From Saccharina japonica (taxonomy: Eukaryota > Sar > Phaeophyceae > Laminariales > Laminariaceae), in the NCBI GenBank assembly GCA_008828725.1, contig MEHQ01004345.1:62001-126000 (forward strand): 64,000 nt of DNA. Direction: 5' to 3'. The position numbers and the translations under genes are program-made. The notes below the pieces were generated by a model. That model saw only the letters and a list, made by a program, of their open reading frames with translations. It had not been told where the DNA came from and did no database searches. Shown here piece by piece: positions 34,703 to 49,700 of the stretch. Positions within the stretch are counted from its first letter, which is position 1, and each line of letters begins with the position of its first letter.

Positions 34703-37700
34703 CTGACAGAGGCACACAAGAACACAAGAACACAAGAACACAATAGCAAAGAAAGTGCATGGGTATGTCGGTCAAGGGACATTTTAATAGTGGTTTGTTC
34801 GTTGAGTAGCGAGGTAAGGTAGACATCGATACTCGATACTGCCGTATGCGACGAACTATCGGACAGGGCTGTTCGCACAGTCTAATGCAACGGCAAGACG
34901 GCTGCGGCTGCGACTGCGGCTGCGACATCAACAGTGTTTCATCAACCACATGGGTGATCACCTAGCTAGCTGGATTTTCACACATACTCGCCCTCCTTTG
35001 CAGGGTCGTCCTCGAGATTGACAGCCCTGGTTTGGTACTGGCGTGTTCACGTTCGCCGTGGATTGATTTCGGGTTCGTGTCGTTAACTACGTCAGGTACA
35101 TTGCTCAGATGAACTGTCCGGATCTTGACATGGACCGCCGACACCTACGATAAACGCTTCGTGGTACTGGAAAAGCAACTACATGCAATAGTTTGCGCTT
35201 GTCTGTTCAAGGTGCCTTTGCACAAACCAATGTGTTGCCCGCCCTCGCAGATACGTTTGAAAACGATTGCGACATGTCTGAAGTACGAATTGGATTCGAT
35301 TTTATCTTGGACGGCACCCACCTGAATGACAATCTGAAGTACCACCACGACGATTCTGATGGTAGACAATGGGATTACTTTCCCAAGCAATGCACGGTAA
35401 TGCTTCAGTTTCCCCTGCCACGAACGTCTTACTATGTTCTGCTCCCGGTGGGGTCCAGCCCCCACCCTCTGGAGAAGGTATACCGATCCCAATATGACCA
35501 CGACCAAGACCATCACTAGTGCCATTGATGAAAACGCCACTGCCAATCCCCTGCTGGGTCCAGAGCACTCGTTGCAGCGTCTGCCCAACCCTGGAGCGTA
35601 ACCCTTTGCACAGACGGCACAGTCTGCGTGGTAGGAATCATATGGGGGAACTTGAGTGTGAGGCACATGTTGTTGAGGAAGGCAGGGTGCAGATTCAAGA
35701 TATTTTATCGCGAGGTTATGTGTGTTCGAGGTACGTTGGCGGTAAACCTCGGTCCATGGCCGGATATCGCTAACCTTTCTAGTTACCAGACAAGACATAT
35801 CGCCCAACACCTAAGGCTGCCATTCCCACGTGGTTTACGGACAGCCCCCGTCCCGTTGTGACCCCTAACTCTAAGCAGCATGCCCGAGAGGGTGGCTGCA
35901 CGCATTAAAAGTTATGTATTGACTTACATGGACCTTCGTAGCCAATGGCGCAATAGTCGCTAGGGTCGACACCGCCATTGCACGCATCTTCTCGGTAGCA
36001 TTCGAGCACTTCTGGGCTCTCGACCGAAATGCGAAAATACCCGTCCTTGATGTCAAATGTTTGGAGACTGGTGACCGTCGAATTAGGCCAGACGCCTTCG
36101 GGTATCATCTCACAGGTGGGAACCGTTTCTGTATCAATCGTCACGTTGCTTAGGTCACTTTCACATCCATCCGGCAGACATTGGGCACATGCCAGGCCAA
36201 ACCGGCAGCTATCAGGAGAAGTCTGTCCAAAGCGGACAAGAGAGGAAACAGGAACAAACGTCAACCATTTACCAATTGCTGTAGGCACAGGTTCCCATGA
36301 ATATTGTAGAGGACGGTTGGGTCCGCCTTTTACCAATGGGAGAATAGACACGATCTTAAATTTCTAAGGGCACGTCTACCAGCGAGCTGTGTTGCAAGTT
36401 CTCTGGCATACCCCTAACTACGAGCGCCTTTGAAGGGCAGTTGTATGGTATTGGCAACGATGTCTTCTACAGTATACCCCTTGCGCCTTATAGTGGATAT
36501 GGTTCCGTCGCCGTGTAGTGGAGTCGCAAATGGAGAAGCACGTTGCTATCACCGCACGCGACTGCTGAACTCGATTCGACCAACGATACCTCCCGTCTTT
36601 GTTATCCGCCGGCTAAAAGTTGTGCGAAAATGTGTTAGTGGTACTCACGTCTTGGATGTAGCTGTACGTTCCAGAGGCGCAGCCCAGAATGTTACCGTCA
36701 AAGGTCACGTTCTGTAGCACCATAACGGCGGACTCTAGACTTTGTATTGCCAGGCCGCCCTCCATAGCCATGTTCTCCTTGAACACTGTACTTATTATTT
36801 CCAAAGCACCGGTGTTCAATAGAGCTCCCCCCGTCACGTCTGGAACACCGGCAGACATTTGGCAAAACGTTAGTGTCATCATGTCACTTCGAGATGCGAC
36901 TCTTTATTATGTGCGTGGCTGCGTTAGGTACAGTAGACGCACCTGGGTGCGCATACGCTGCTCATAATCTTCCACCCTATGTATGTTTTGATTTTGTAAA
37001 TTTCGCGAACTTTGGAGGCAAGTACGCTGCTAGGCTGGCGTAGCGTCGCATGATGACTCGGATCACGCCGAAAATGTCTTCCACAGACGCTCCACGCGAA
37101 CACAGTTGCTCCTTGTTGGTACGCGGTACGAGTGAAACCGCAGAACGCCAACATGAACTGCTTGGCGTGGAAATAGTTCACGCCTGCACTATTGACCACA
37201 AGTCAACGCTATCGGACATGTTACTCAGTTGGGGAGCACACTCGAAATTCCGCTGGACAAAGTCTCACCAGCAACGTTTCGCCGAAAGGAAGAATCTTGA
37301 ATGATTCTCTGACCCTCGCCGTCAAAACGAAGGGCGCCCCCACGCGTGCCATTGTTGCTCTCAAACCGACAGCGCTGAAAAATCGCTGTTGACCGTGACG
37401 TAGACGCCAGACGAACAGCTCCTCCGGACTTGGCTGTATTCAATACAAATAGTGTATCGCTTATGCTGAGCTCTGATGGGTTCACGCTTGATATTGCCCC
37501 GCCGTTGTCCAAGGCCCGATTGTCGATAAAGGTTATCGTCTCCATTAAACCTGCACAATATGAGACCGGGCGGGAGCGTCGAGCGGCGTTCAACCATGGG
37601 TTTGAGGAAATATCAATTGCCAACTCTGACACGAGTCTGCGTGTTCAGGGAAGAGTAGCATGCTGCCGTTTCGTCGCATTGCATTCGGTGGACCTCATAG

Positions 37701-40700
37701 CACTTCAACCCCGCAGGGCTCTTGCATGCGTTCGATAGCTTCGAACAGCACCCACGGGCGTTGTCCGGCTTTGCCAGTAACCAGAGAAGGAAAGAGCTGG
37801 ACTATAGCATTCTCTGAAATAATTTCATCATCAAACCTGCGCTATCAATGCTGGCCAGATCACCTCACAACTCAGCAATCATATGCCTTCGTGATGTGCC
37901 AGGAGCCGTTCCTGCTATACCCCGCGGTATTTTGGCAGGCTAATCGACAATTTCCTGACTCCATTGCATACCTCCACACGCAGAATTTCACGTCCACTGG
38001 TAGCCGTGGATACACACTCAATCAAACGACTATATCTCCGACCTCCTCCAGCCTACAGCCCAGCTGGCGCCAGATGTGGACAGCGCTGTGGATTATTTGA
38101 AACACAATATGTTCCACCTATCCCCCCACCTTGGGTAACGTTAATGGTCGATGAAGTATTCTCCTCATGCGCCACGCTGGCGATGGTGATGCTGGAGTCG
38201 GTCGTCTTGATGGCCCCTAACAAACCAGTATATGTTGCACGGTAAACGCGATGTTTATGGTACGGAAGTTTATGCAGTTGTCGACAGATATAGGCCGCAT
38301 GTGTACTTCCACTAAAACCTTCACCAGAGTCACACGCGACACATCTAAACCTGATCTGTGCATGTGCCATGTATAAATAAACGTTTTTACCTATTTAGGC
38401 TAATAACAGCCCAAGTCGCTTCGCTATCTCGGCCTTGCCTCATATTTAACGTTGTCTTTCGAACTAACATTAAACTTATTCCGCTGATAACCACGTTCTC
38501 GTTGAATTGTAAAGCAGTGGCCTAAAATACACATCTCTGCTGAGGTATACACTGCTGTAGCCGATCATTTCGAAAGGAAATCACCACGAAGTGTTTATTA
38601 TGGTCGGTCATGTTTCGGATAAGCTTGCTACGTCTTCAGAGGCATAATATATTTCGAAATACATTTGGCTTCCATACAGCACCTGCTCGGCTATTTTGTT
38701 TTCCCCCGCTCATCCACTTTCGCCGGACCGGAAACCGTCCCCAGAGCATTGTACCATACGCACGCCCGGGGTCTAGGACTCCACTGAGCTTGAGGAGACT
38801 ACTCGTACCGTCGGTCAGACTGCCTCAACAGCCAGCTGAAGATACGCCAGTGGTGTCAGGTGACAGTTTCATCGTTGGTCGGTCGGCCTGTATTGCCGCC
38901 GCATTTTGCTTTAATTAAAACGCGTTTATTCTTTCATTCGTTCGCGATTCAGATGCCACGTCTACAGCGTGCGTTTCATTAATCTTGAGGGGCCGCGGCA
39001 TATACCCGTGACGTAGTTCAGCGCATGCAAGGGCTTCTTCACAGTACATAGCTTGATGCGCTTTTGACTCTTTGCCGGTACGCATTGTTATTAGGTACCA
39101 GGCAGTGATTATTTAACAGATCAGAAAACCTACGGCGAGGACAATCCTGTCACATGTTTAGCATCTCCGCCAACTCACTAGCTGACATACATCCTTTCCA
39201 TTTGCCAACAACACGATGGTCCTACTACATGCCCTACCACATGCAGTATCCGTGTTCACGACACGATGGTCTTGTTCTCTTTCTCACCTCCCTCACGGGT
39301 TGCTACATTGGAAGCAAATGTCGCGTTGCCGATGACGTTAATCGCCGACCGATCCGCGAGAATAGCACCTGCAGGTGTCCAACAATAATGACGACCAAGT
39401 TTAAATCACAATGATTGGAAATTATTGAGTGCACTTGTTATATTACCAAAACGAACACCAACGATGCAACACACATACATACATGTGAGGCGGGTGCACG
39501 GCGCAAGGCACCTCTGCTACGTGACTTGATCCCAGCCTTGCCCGTTTTTGAATCCAAACAGACCGGCTATACGGGTACCCATTTGTTTGATATTGCCCTT
39601 CTTGTAAAGTACAGTAGAACTAAGATCAGAATCACTGCACTGCTGGAAATTGGTTTACAGTGTGAAGCGAAGTTCTAGATTTGGTCGTGATCATGGCGGC
39701 GAACCGCGTGGACCAAAGGCAAATATTTGCATACACTATAGTTGACTTGTGATCACCACCAGCTAGACTACGTAGGTTTCTTGAATGCGCCACAATCGGC
39801 TGTCAACTCGAGACGCAATATATGATGCAGTAGCCTTCATCACCCGCAGTACGCCAGACAGTATGATCTATACTTCGTATGTTGTGTACCGTCAGAGAAG
39901 GCGAAATAAGCTACACATTTCATAGATGCATTCAACTCGCGGATAATCCACAGGTAGTCAAATGAACATTCCACAGGCATAGTGGCGATGGATACCCAGC
40001 ACGATTTTCCCTCGCGGGTTTGAATCGGTCTACTGTAACATCTGTTAGGTTTGGGCGGGTAGGATGTATCTATACCTAGACAAGAAGTGCGGCGGCGAAC
40101 CTAATGTGCCTAAAACGTAATGTACGTAAGAGGTCGTACCTACAGTTAGCTCATATTTCGGCAAGGAATATAGAAAATAAAATACCTAGGACGTAAGTAC
40201 GGTTTGTGAGGCCACACTAATAAACCTGCGTTTTAAGTAAGGTACCAACGGTCGTACTTAACGCATTTAACGTACCTACATAAATACGTATCTACAATAC
40301 TGGTACATATCCGGATACTGTACACAGGTACGTAGTGCGACCCAGGTAAACCTCCAGCATGTTGCATCACTGACTACCAGGTATAGTTCATAATACACGC
40401 GACATGTAGATCTGCGCGAGGGAGCGGCAAAACTCACAGTACGTGTTGACTTGCCTGAATCATAGGGCAACGTCTTCAGACGAATCAACTATCGCCCCCA
40501 TTTGCCTCCTTAGTATCGCAAGAACACAACGCGTTGGCTTGTTAGCTTTGGGTAAAGGGTAATCGTGCCCTCACCCTACCTGGTTCAAGCTGAGGCAAAC
40601 CCTCCAAATACATATTTCGGGAGAAGGTTACAGATATATACTCGTTTTGCATCTCATATAATTTGGATTGCACCATAATATTTCACCGTCGAGTTTCATT

Positions 40701-43700
40701 GGCCACATTGAACATACGTTCAGAAAATTGGTGTACAGTATAACAAAGCCCGTGGACGGTTTCCCTGTTGTCTCCTTTCAGACTGATCAAAGCTGTGTCT
40801 ACCTTGGACATATAATATATATATATATATTGATGTTGGTTACAACTCAATTATTTTTCGTTGTCTTACAGATAATTGAAAACCAGCGTTGCAGGGTACC
40901 AACTACAGGGGCCAAAGAACAAGGCTTTATGAAATACATACTGTTAAACCGATAGTTTTTCTCAGCTGGCGCCAATTGCCTCAAGACATATGTATGTTAA
41001 TCGAGAATCGCGAAACTGTTCGAAGAACTGGCCAAGAGGGAATCATTATCACGTACCGGATACAACACAACGCCTGCAGTCGAGCCTTTTATATAGGCAA
41101 ATAATCGAGAGGCGACGACGCACTCCCTTACATTGTACCCATTCTCCGCACAGTCAAAATGCCGACGCCGATTGTTGAGGTACACCCTGAAAAGTAGCGT
41201 CGGTCTTGCATGCGCTCATGCCCCGGCCGACATCAGCGACGTTTGAGTTATTCCACATTATTTTGCCCCCGAGGTTTATAGGCTTAAATATGCGAACCGT
41301 CCGACTTACCACACGTCCGTCAATTTCTTGCGACAATAAACAACAAACACACTTCTTCCTCACGTTTGTCCATACGATATCATATAGCACGTGTGCCAAA
41401 CTTCAATCGCCAGGGTCTGACTCGAAAAACCGACGTCGACTTGGTGGGAAATTATGGTAGGTCCTATTACTCGACATAGCTTGAAGGTTACTGCACAACG
41501 TATTCCTGTCTCGTTATCACCTCCATCGTAGGCCGTGTTGCGGCTCATGTAGGTATAGCCACTGAACGTCATATCTGATCCAGAGCCATGACAGGCACCA
41601 CCTGCAGATTGAAGGCAGCAATCACAAGGCAGCAATCACAAGGACTCGTATCACACGCCTAGCGTTCGCGCGACATACAAATTGTTGGTAGCAACCCCAG
41701 CGAGCGGAAACGAGAGGCTCGATACCCCTTTGAGAGCTGACGCTGCCAAAACAAACGTTTACGAAGCGACTTGAAGGATAAATTTTGCAGAGGGCATATA
41801 CTGCTGTAGCAGTACAAACGCAATAAACCGGAGCCCACTACGCATTCCACCAGTGTGTGCCTTGTGCCGAAAGGTTACTATAATAGTATACATGAACTAT
41901 ACCTGGTAGTTTACAAAGTGATCTCACGTTAGTGCCAACGAAGAATATCGATTTTGTTTTCGCTCCGCGGACCCTAACCCGCAGTAGTATTTGCTGAAGC
42001 CCTTCACTTGATTAAAGTATAGCATCTACAGTATACCAATATGAATAAATGACGTTTGTCTGAGATGTTAATATCGTGCTCCAGCTCGCGTCAGCACCGC
42101 CTTTGCTTCATGGGTAGAGAAACTGGGTGCCACAACCAGTGCATCACCGAGTCTTATGCCCCGCCTAGTCCTGGCCGTCGCTCTCTGACAATTTCCCACA
42201 AAAAGTACTAATTTCTGCCATTTGCATTACGGCCAAATTATATTGTACGTGTAAACAGCAGCAGATGCAGCAGGAGGAGCAGCAGCAGCAGCAGAAGCAG
42301 AAGCGACTGTCGCCATGGTATCGCGAGTCTCGCGATCCAGAGCGTTTTGGTCCCGCCTCGCGGCATCCGTAGAGAGAGTTCGAGGTGGATTGAGTATAAC
42401 ACTGCGTATCACGCCGCGCCGAGCCTTGGCCGTCGCGTACTGAGCATTGCCGGCAGTCGAGACCGTGCCATCCAGCCAGCCTAGCTGCTGGCATACACTT
42501 TTGAATGACCAATCCTGTCCCTGATTCGTTGGCCAAATCCATGCCAGAGGCCTTTGTCTCTTCCTAGAAGATTGGTGCTGAATAGAGTCATGGAGGCTCC
42601 CCCACACCCGGGGATGATAGGGACCCATCGCCGGATCATGAACCACTCCATGCCTCTACACCTTCCATCTACCGGGAATTAAAACGGCGATCTCCTGAGT
42701 AGACACCACCTCGCAGGGCGTGCAAACCCCACCCCCATCGGTTGATCACTGATTGGCTGAGGCCTTATGGAGCCAGCGACACCCGGGGACAATAAGGTCC
42801 CATCTCTAAATTGGAAATCCTTCCACAAATCCACAACTCCAACAACCCGGGGACCGAAACAAGGTCCATTCCGGTAGAACCTCGCCCCGCAATGTGTGGA
42901 ATATGCTGATTCGTGGTTGGCTTGGGCTCATAGAGCCACCACGCGGCGAGAGTTTCCCCCCAGAACATCGTCGGGATCCCGCCGTACCAAGGGACGATAA
43001 GGTCCGCTCCCCCGCTCATACTTCTTTCATAGAAAGCATACCAGATATCTAACAACCCTGCGACGAAAACGGACAAACGGACATGCTCGGGGGTCAATAA
43101 TGCCATGCAAGATATGGAAGCACCAACCACACGTGCTAATTGCTAATTGCTTGGGGCTTATAGAGCCAGATGGCGGCGAACGTTTCCCCCCGGGACGACG
43201 TCGAGGTCCCACCGCACCAGCGGACGATAGAGTCCCATCCCCTGATCATAAATCCTTTCATTCATTTCATCACCAATATCCCGGGGACAAAAACGGACAC
43301 CCTCGGGTCTGTATCGCCCCGCAATCTGTGGAAACCCCAACCGCGCGTGCTAATTGCTGATTTATCTAGGGCTCGTAGACTTGGTGCGCGGCGATGGTTG
43401 CCCCTCGGGCCAGCGTCGAGATATCGCCACACCCCGGGATAATGACGTTCCATCCCCGGAGTATTCATCCTCCCATACTTTACCACTCCAACAACTCGGT
43501 GATGAAAACAGGTACCCCCCGGATCGAGCCGCACCGCAAGGCGTGGCAACCCCAACCCCTCGTATGTGCTGATTGCTGATGGGCTGGGGCTCATGGAGAC
43601 GTGCGGCGAGAATTAGCCCTCGAGACAACGTCGAGATACCGCTGCACCAGGGGAGGACAGTGTACCAGCGCCGGGTGCGAAGCCCTTTCGTACATCCACA

Positions 43701-46700
43701 AATCCAACAACGTTGGAACTAACACGGTCACGCCCTGGGTCGATACCGTCCCGAACGAAGTGGGGAATCCGCCCTCATCGGCTGAGTCATGGTTGGCTAG
43801 GGCTCATTATAGAGCCAACGCACGGCGAGTGTTTAACCCTGGCACAATGTCGGGGTCCCGCTGCCCCCGCGGAAGATAAGGTCCAACAAGCCGGGGATGA
43901 AAACAGACACCCCCCGGGTCGATACCGCCCAGCAAGGTGAGGAAACCCCAACTGCACTCTGGAAGATTGCTGTTCGGCTGGGCCTCATAGAGCCAGCGCG
44001 GTGCGGGAATCCCCCCCTGGGAAAACGTCGGGGTCCAGCCCCACCCGAGAACGGCAGTGTTCCAGCCCCTGACCAAAACCCCTTCCATACATCTACAACG
44101 CCAACAACCCGAGAAATAATACGGACAACGGCCGGATCGATACCCCCCCCAAGGTGTGCACCCCGCAACTCCACTGGCTGGTTGCTGATTTGGCTGGGGC
44201 TCAAAGTCAAGGTTCTCCCGCACCCCGCGATGATAAGGCCCAATCTCGGTAACATATAGCATTCCATTCCATTCCATACATATACAACCCCAAGAGCCCG
44301 GGAACAAGAACGGAGATGCCCTGGGTCGATACAGGCCCGTAAAATGGTCCGTATATTTCCGTTTAGAGTGGTACATCACAGCACACGGGTACTGCCACAT
44401 AAGGTTGTACATATACCATGTATGACAAACGCAGTGCGAGCGCCACGGCCGGAACCGAAGCTGTACAGTAAGACCTGGCATTCATACTACCCTGTAACTG
44501 CAAACTTGACCCCATGACCAATCCCACGTCCTTTTTACACGGCTGACACGGCTGAAACAACAATCGCTGCAAAACGAAACGATCGATCCTGGGTAGTGCG
44601 TGTTGTTAGATGACAAGCGTCATGGGCCACACACGTAATTGCTAAAATGTGCCATAAGTCATGCCCTATCCTAGAACGCTTCTGCCCGGCTGCTTTCTGT
44701 CCGTGTTTCTCAATCAAGAAAATGTGGAGAGAAATACAAAACTGAAGCGGACAGAGCGAGGTCTCTTATCTTGGGTGTAACTGGCAAGTTGCTACGGAAT
44801 CGCCAACATCAGATTATGTGAAAAGAAAACAACCCAGACGACGCATGCGTGCATGTCAAATGCACGGACGCAGATCAATAAGGAGTAGTAGGGCTGCAGT
44901 GTCTGATTGAGACGGGAAAGGCAGACATGTATTTTGCGTATATCCAGCCAAAGTTTTTTGTTGGTTTACGAACTATACTGTTGTCATGCAGTCAGATTTC
45001 GATGTCATCATTTGTTTGAGGAACACAACGAGCAGTAAGTAATGCTCGACGACAGACTGTTGGAAACCATTCCTGCTCGATTGCGTTGTTATGCTCTATT
45101 GGGCGCGTGCGTACATCGCGCTTCTTTGTTCAGGCCTGGTTGTGCTGTTCTTGCGGTCCGTATAATACGTACTGTAAATGCTCGGCAAAATCCTGAAACT
45201 TAAGGTTGGCCTCAAATACATTTAGTTGGGCACAAAAGCACATGGGTAAGTTATACGGTATCAGATACCTGGTGTTGCGGTACGATGTAAACAAGGGCAA
45301 TGTCCGGAGCGGGTACCTGGTATAATATTAATAGTACAAGCTTGAAAAATCAAGTAGACAACCGTTTGCTTTAATATGTATTATGATATGCACCTTGTTT
45401 CGGCGTGTCAATCGCACCCTACAGATCCCATCCGGACTTGAACCCTCCAGACCGACCCTGGATATATGGTTAGGGTTAGCCATCGACAGCATTCACCAAG
45501 CACCCTCAGCTCACAACTCCCCCGATAATTGTTTCTCGCCATCGCCGTATCACTGACAAAACCCAACCAGAACAAGGCCGTTTATTACGCAAGGTTTGTA
45601 GAGACTGAAAAATGGCGCTGAGTGACGGTGATATTGTTAACTGATATTCCCACCTCCTCATTCGACTTGAGTTATACCGGCACTGTTCAAGCTAAAACAA
45701 TTCTATCAGGCTCTGCTGCTAGTCACCAGCACACAGACATTAAGCAACTGGACGCGGTTGTACAATCCAGCCACGGCTACCATCTCCCAGGAGGTGTGCA
45801 TCCGGATGCGCACCTCGCGAAGGGTAATTCGAATGTCGTCGACCCGTGGCGTACGGCGATGGCGTCTAGATAGAATATACCTTTGTATGACAAGAGTGTT
45901 AGGCGGGCCGAGATCATTATCGCAGCCTTTTCGTGCTCGGAAGCGTTCCAAGTGGGGTTGGGTTCCAAAACCAAAGGGACAGGAACAACATTAGTACGAG
46001 TAGTAGCAGACGCTGAAAATGATGGTTGACCCCTCCACTTGGCTCATCCACGTCATCTACCCGCCCCGGCATCATTGTCGGAAGTTTTAGCTGAGGGCAG
46101 GCCGTGCGTGGGCTTGTTCACGACCGAGGCGGGCTGTGTGCACCAGACAACTCGGTTTCTGCTACTCCTGCGTACTGTGGTGTGCGCTTGTATACAAAAC
46201 CAAAACTATGTACAGTCGGTATGTTTTGAACCTCAGTTTGGTACATGCAGCTTGAGCCCTGATTTATTAAGATCATGTGACAAGAAGGTGCTGCAAACAC
46301 ATTTGTGGCATTCGTCGAGCAGTTTGATCGTCATCATACATTGGGTTTTCGTCTTCTGCCCCCACGCCATTTGTCAACATCAAAGATATTGCACAATCGA
46401 AAAACCTATCCACTCTCAAGTATAAGACAACACAAAATAATATTACGGCCACGGGAGATCTCCTCCACCACCCATACCCGATTGTGGTGTTAACAGTCTC
46501 CCGATGATTTATCTGAATAGGAAATCTAGATGCTAGTTTGACACAAACGTTTAGACCTTCGGCTGGTTCGTGCCTCAGGAGAAAGCGAGTGTCTCAGCTG
46601 GGTTTTTCGCCCACAACAAGTTGCGATTCCGCTGACGATGGCGCTTCACGCTTCTGGACAGAGCCCTACACCTCGCGTTTGAGGTACTGCACTGGTCAAA

Positions 46701-49700
46701 ATCAGTTGAATTTAGGGGAACCCCAAACGGGACAAAACCAAACCCCCAACTGAACGTATGCACTCCACTTGCAGACCGCTCTAGCTTTCTATACGAAAAC
46801 AATAGCCAGCAAAATGTACACACGCTCGTGGTTAGGGCAGCGCGGGTGTCCGGCACGCCAGAACTTGTAGGCTGCAAGAAAAAGCTCACGAGGTGTTTTC
46901 GTAACCTCAACGATGAGGGCCAGCCAGCAGGACAATAAAAACGTGAAATCGCTGAATACAGTCCGTTGTACGTATGCATGCTTCGTATGCATTTTATGTT
47001 TCTCACCTCCTGGAACTTTGGCTGAGTTGTACATAAACGACGTGTTTCCGTTGATAAGAAGCTGCGTCTGGGCTACACGGAAAGCACCTGTTGGAAGGCA
47101 AGAACGTTTTCCGCGTTTGTGAGCAACGAACACGCGCACTACAGTAGGTGTCATGTTTTATGTCCCCTACAGGAGAGAAAGCAAAGGGGTGGACGCAGTT
47201 CCGATGCATGCATGTACTCTATAGAGAGGGCTTCATCCTTTTAACCGTCTTTCAAGAGTTTCAAAAGGGGCTCGTCACTGTAGAGGTGGTCTTTAATGTA
47301 TGCCAGATTTGATGTTTAGCAGGTTGAATACCCGTATACCTGGGACCCCCAGAACGTACATTCCCCTAAAACGGACGCGAGACCGTGCGGCCTAGGCATA
47401 TACACGACGAAAGCAACAGCGGAACACGGCCGCACATGGCCTTGCAAGTACGTTAGGTAACGCATTTTGTGAGTGTATGGTCCTCGTCAGACAGGGTTAG
47501 GGTCAGGTTCAGATTTGGGGTTAGCGGAACACGAACACACATGACATCACCAAGACATTACTGTAGATCGAGTAGTTCGTGAGTGGATTATCCCAGCCAG
47601 ACAGGGCGAGATTCAGGGTACGTTCGGGTTAGGGTTAGGCATAAACGTGCCCCTACTGCTGCATGGCAAAACACCAGGATTGGGGAGTAATTAACAGCGT
47701 ACTTATATAGGCGCAGGTGCTCCTCCTTGTTCGTTATTCACAGCAGACACGTACGAACAGCCACGCAATGCGGACGTCGGCCGGCATTGCATTAGTGTGT
47801 ATGTTCGCGGGGTTCCCCAGATGTGGTAAGGATATCATATTATTCAATGCCAACCTCATACCCCGTTCTCCGATTCGAGTTTACATCATGCATTGCTGTT
47901 GTTACCACAATGAACAAATGGCATTGCGGCCGGACAATAAAACACCGTGACAAGCTAGCCGACGCCACCGTCATCGCAACCGTCCTGGGGCGGTATTATC
48001 ATCGAAATATGGCAACATCTGGGCTTTCCCGCCCCTCCTTGAAACTAAACTCCTAAAACCGCCCCGGTCACATGGTAACCGCCCTCCCATTACAAGTGGT
48101 TTGGAGTAATCGCCCCGGGTCCGACCTTGCAAGGAACATATTTCAGTGTGGAGAATACGGCTGTTTTTGAAGAAAGCAAGTGGGCACTATAAATTCGAAA
48201 AGTTGGTATTTGGGTAGGTAAATGTTTTACGCAACAGCTAAAGAGACGAAATCAAACGAGGACAGAAAGGCAAACATTTTGTTGAAATATGTTCCTTCCA
48301 AATTGACCTACCGCCCAGCCACTGGAGGGTTATGGCTAGAGTGCGGTGCTATCATGCATTAGTGTGTGGCAGTATGCATGTAGATCAGCCCGCGCTGATG
48401 CGTGCGCGATCACAGTTGACCCGTTTTTCTACTGATTGATTTAAGACAATTGACCCGTTTGCTAATTACCAAGCAAGACAATTGACTCGGTAGGATTTGC
48501 CCTTTTTGGCTCAGCGTTTTCTGGGCGGGTGAGCGTTTTCAGTGAGCAACTACGGGATAGTACGACACGTCTACGAAGGTATTCGAAGTATTAGTTTTAG
48601 AACTAGCGCATATAAACGTTCGTCGTGTCGCGCCAACAACTTGCTTCGAAGTAATGTTTGGGGTAATAATGGCATACTGTGTTGAGTTCCTCATGCGAGG
48701 AGTTCAGAAATAGGGTGGTGCACGTCTACCGCCCGTTGAGTCGAATGGAGCCGAAGATACCATACGGCATAAACAAAAACAATGTAATAGTTTGCTACAT
48801 GTTTACACTATTATACCCAATACACCGACAATCTCGCCGGGAAGCGTGGGTACCTCACCTCCGACACTCTCGGCCGAGTTGTTGTGAAACCAGGTGTTGC
48901 CGCTGATGTTGACGCGACAGCGCCCAGCGGCCGTCAGCACACCTGCAGGGGGGGAAATGGCTTGTTTATGTTTTCAGGCCACCCAACTAACTCAACGACG
49001 GCCAGTCTGCTCAACTGCGGTAATAATCTAACATACGTTTTACAGGCATTGTATTGTCGTCTCTCTTGTTGTCATTCATAGTACCCGTATTAGTTATTAT
49101 TCCTTATCTGAACCAGCGAAATATTTACCCTCACTCGCTATTTTAGAAAAAAGGTGTGACGGGGATACGTACCCTACTCCCCCTCCAACTAGTTTGTCTA
49201 AGCAAGTCAATCATTCCTACTACCCGTTGAGGTTCAGAGGACCTTGCCAGTTGTTCCTGTCGCGTTTACGACAGCCTCGGAAACCGCAGACAGGCACAGG
49301 CAGGTGTTACTTGTTTCAACCGGGGTCCGACTCCCAGGCCCTTCGTCAACAAACCCGACCCTGTAGTTCGTCAACGAGGCCACCATCGTTTGTGTTAAAT
49401 ACACGAAAAAACAAAATGTGGGGCAGGCAAGGATGGAGTATAATTCGTATGGCGTGGTTAGTTAAGTCTAAATGGTCTCGTTAGGACGTTTGAACAGGCA
49501 GTAGTAAAACGCTCATTGCCGGTGAGAGGCAGTGTGCGTAGGTTTCGGCACCCCCTTTCGTGGTCCTGTGACATATTGTATCTATCCCGTCAATCACCTG
49601 CCCGGACGAGGAATAACTCGTTCCTTTTGTCAGAAGGCATGCGTACACGACTAGGGAGCAGTGACCATGCTATTCCATCCCAGCGACACGCAAGCACGGG

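Noticed and set aside
42577..44481. Open frames of 90-220 codons across the 42-44 kb array
   Set aside because: They occur on both strands and in several frames of a satellite and follow the repeat units, not a conserved protein.
45654..45725. Further Pmp repeat exon
   Set aside because: The GGAGGTG-like end is present, but the frame contains two stops and only YNSS resembles the repeat. Too weak to call even as a decayed exon.
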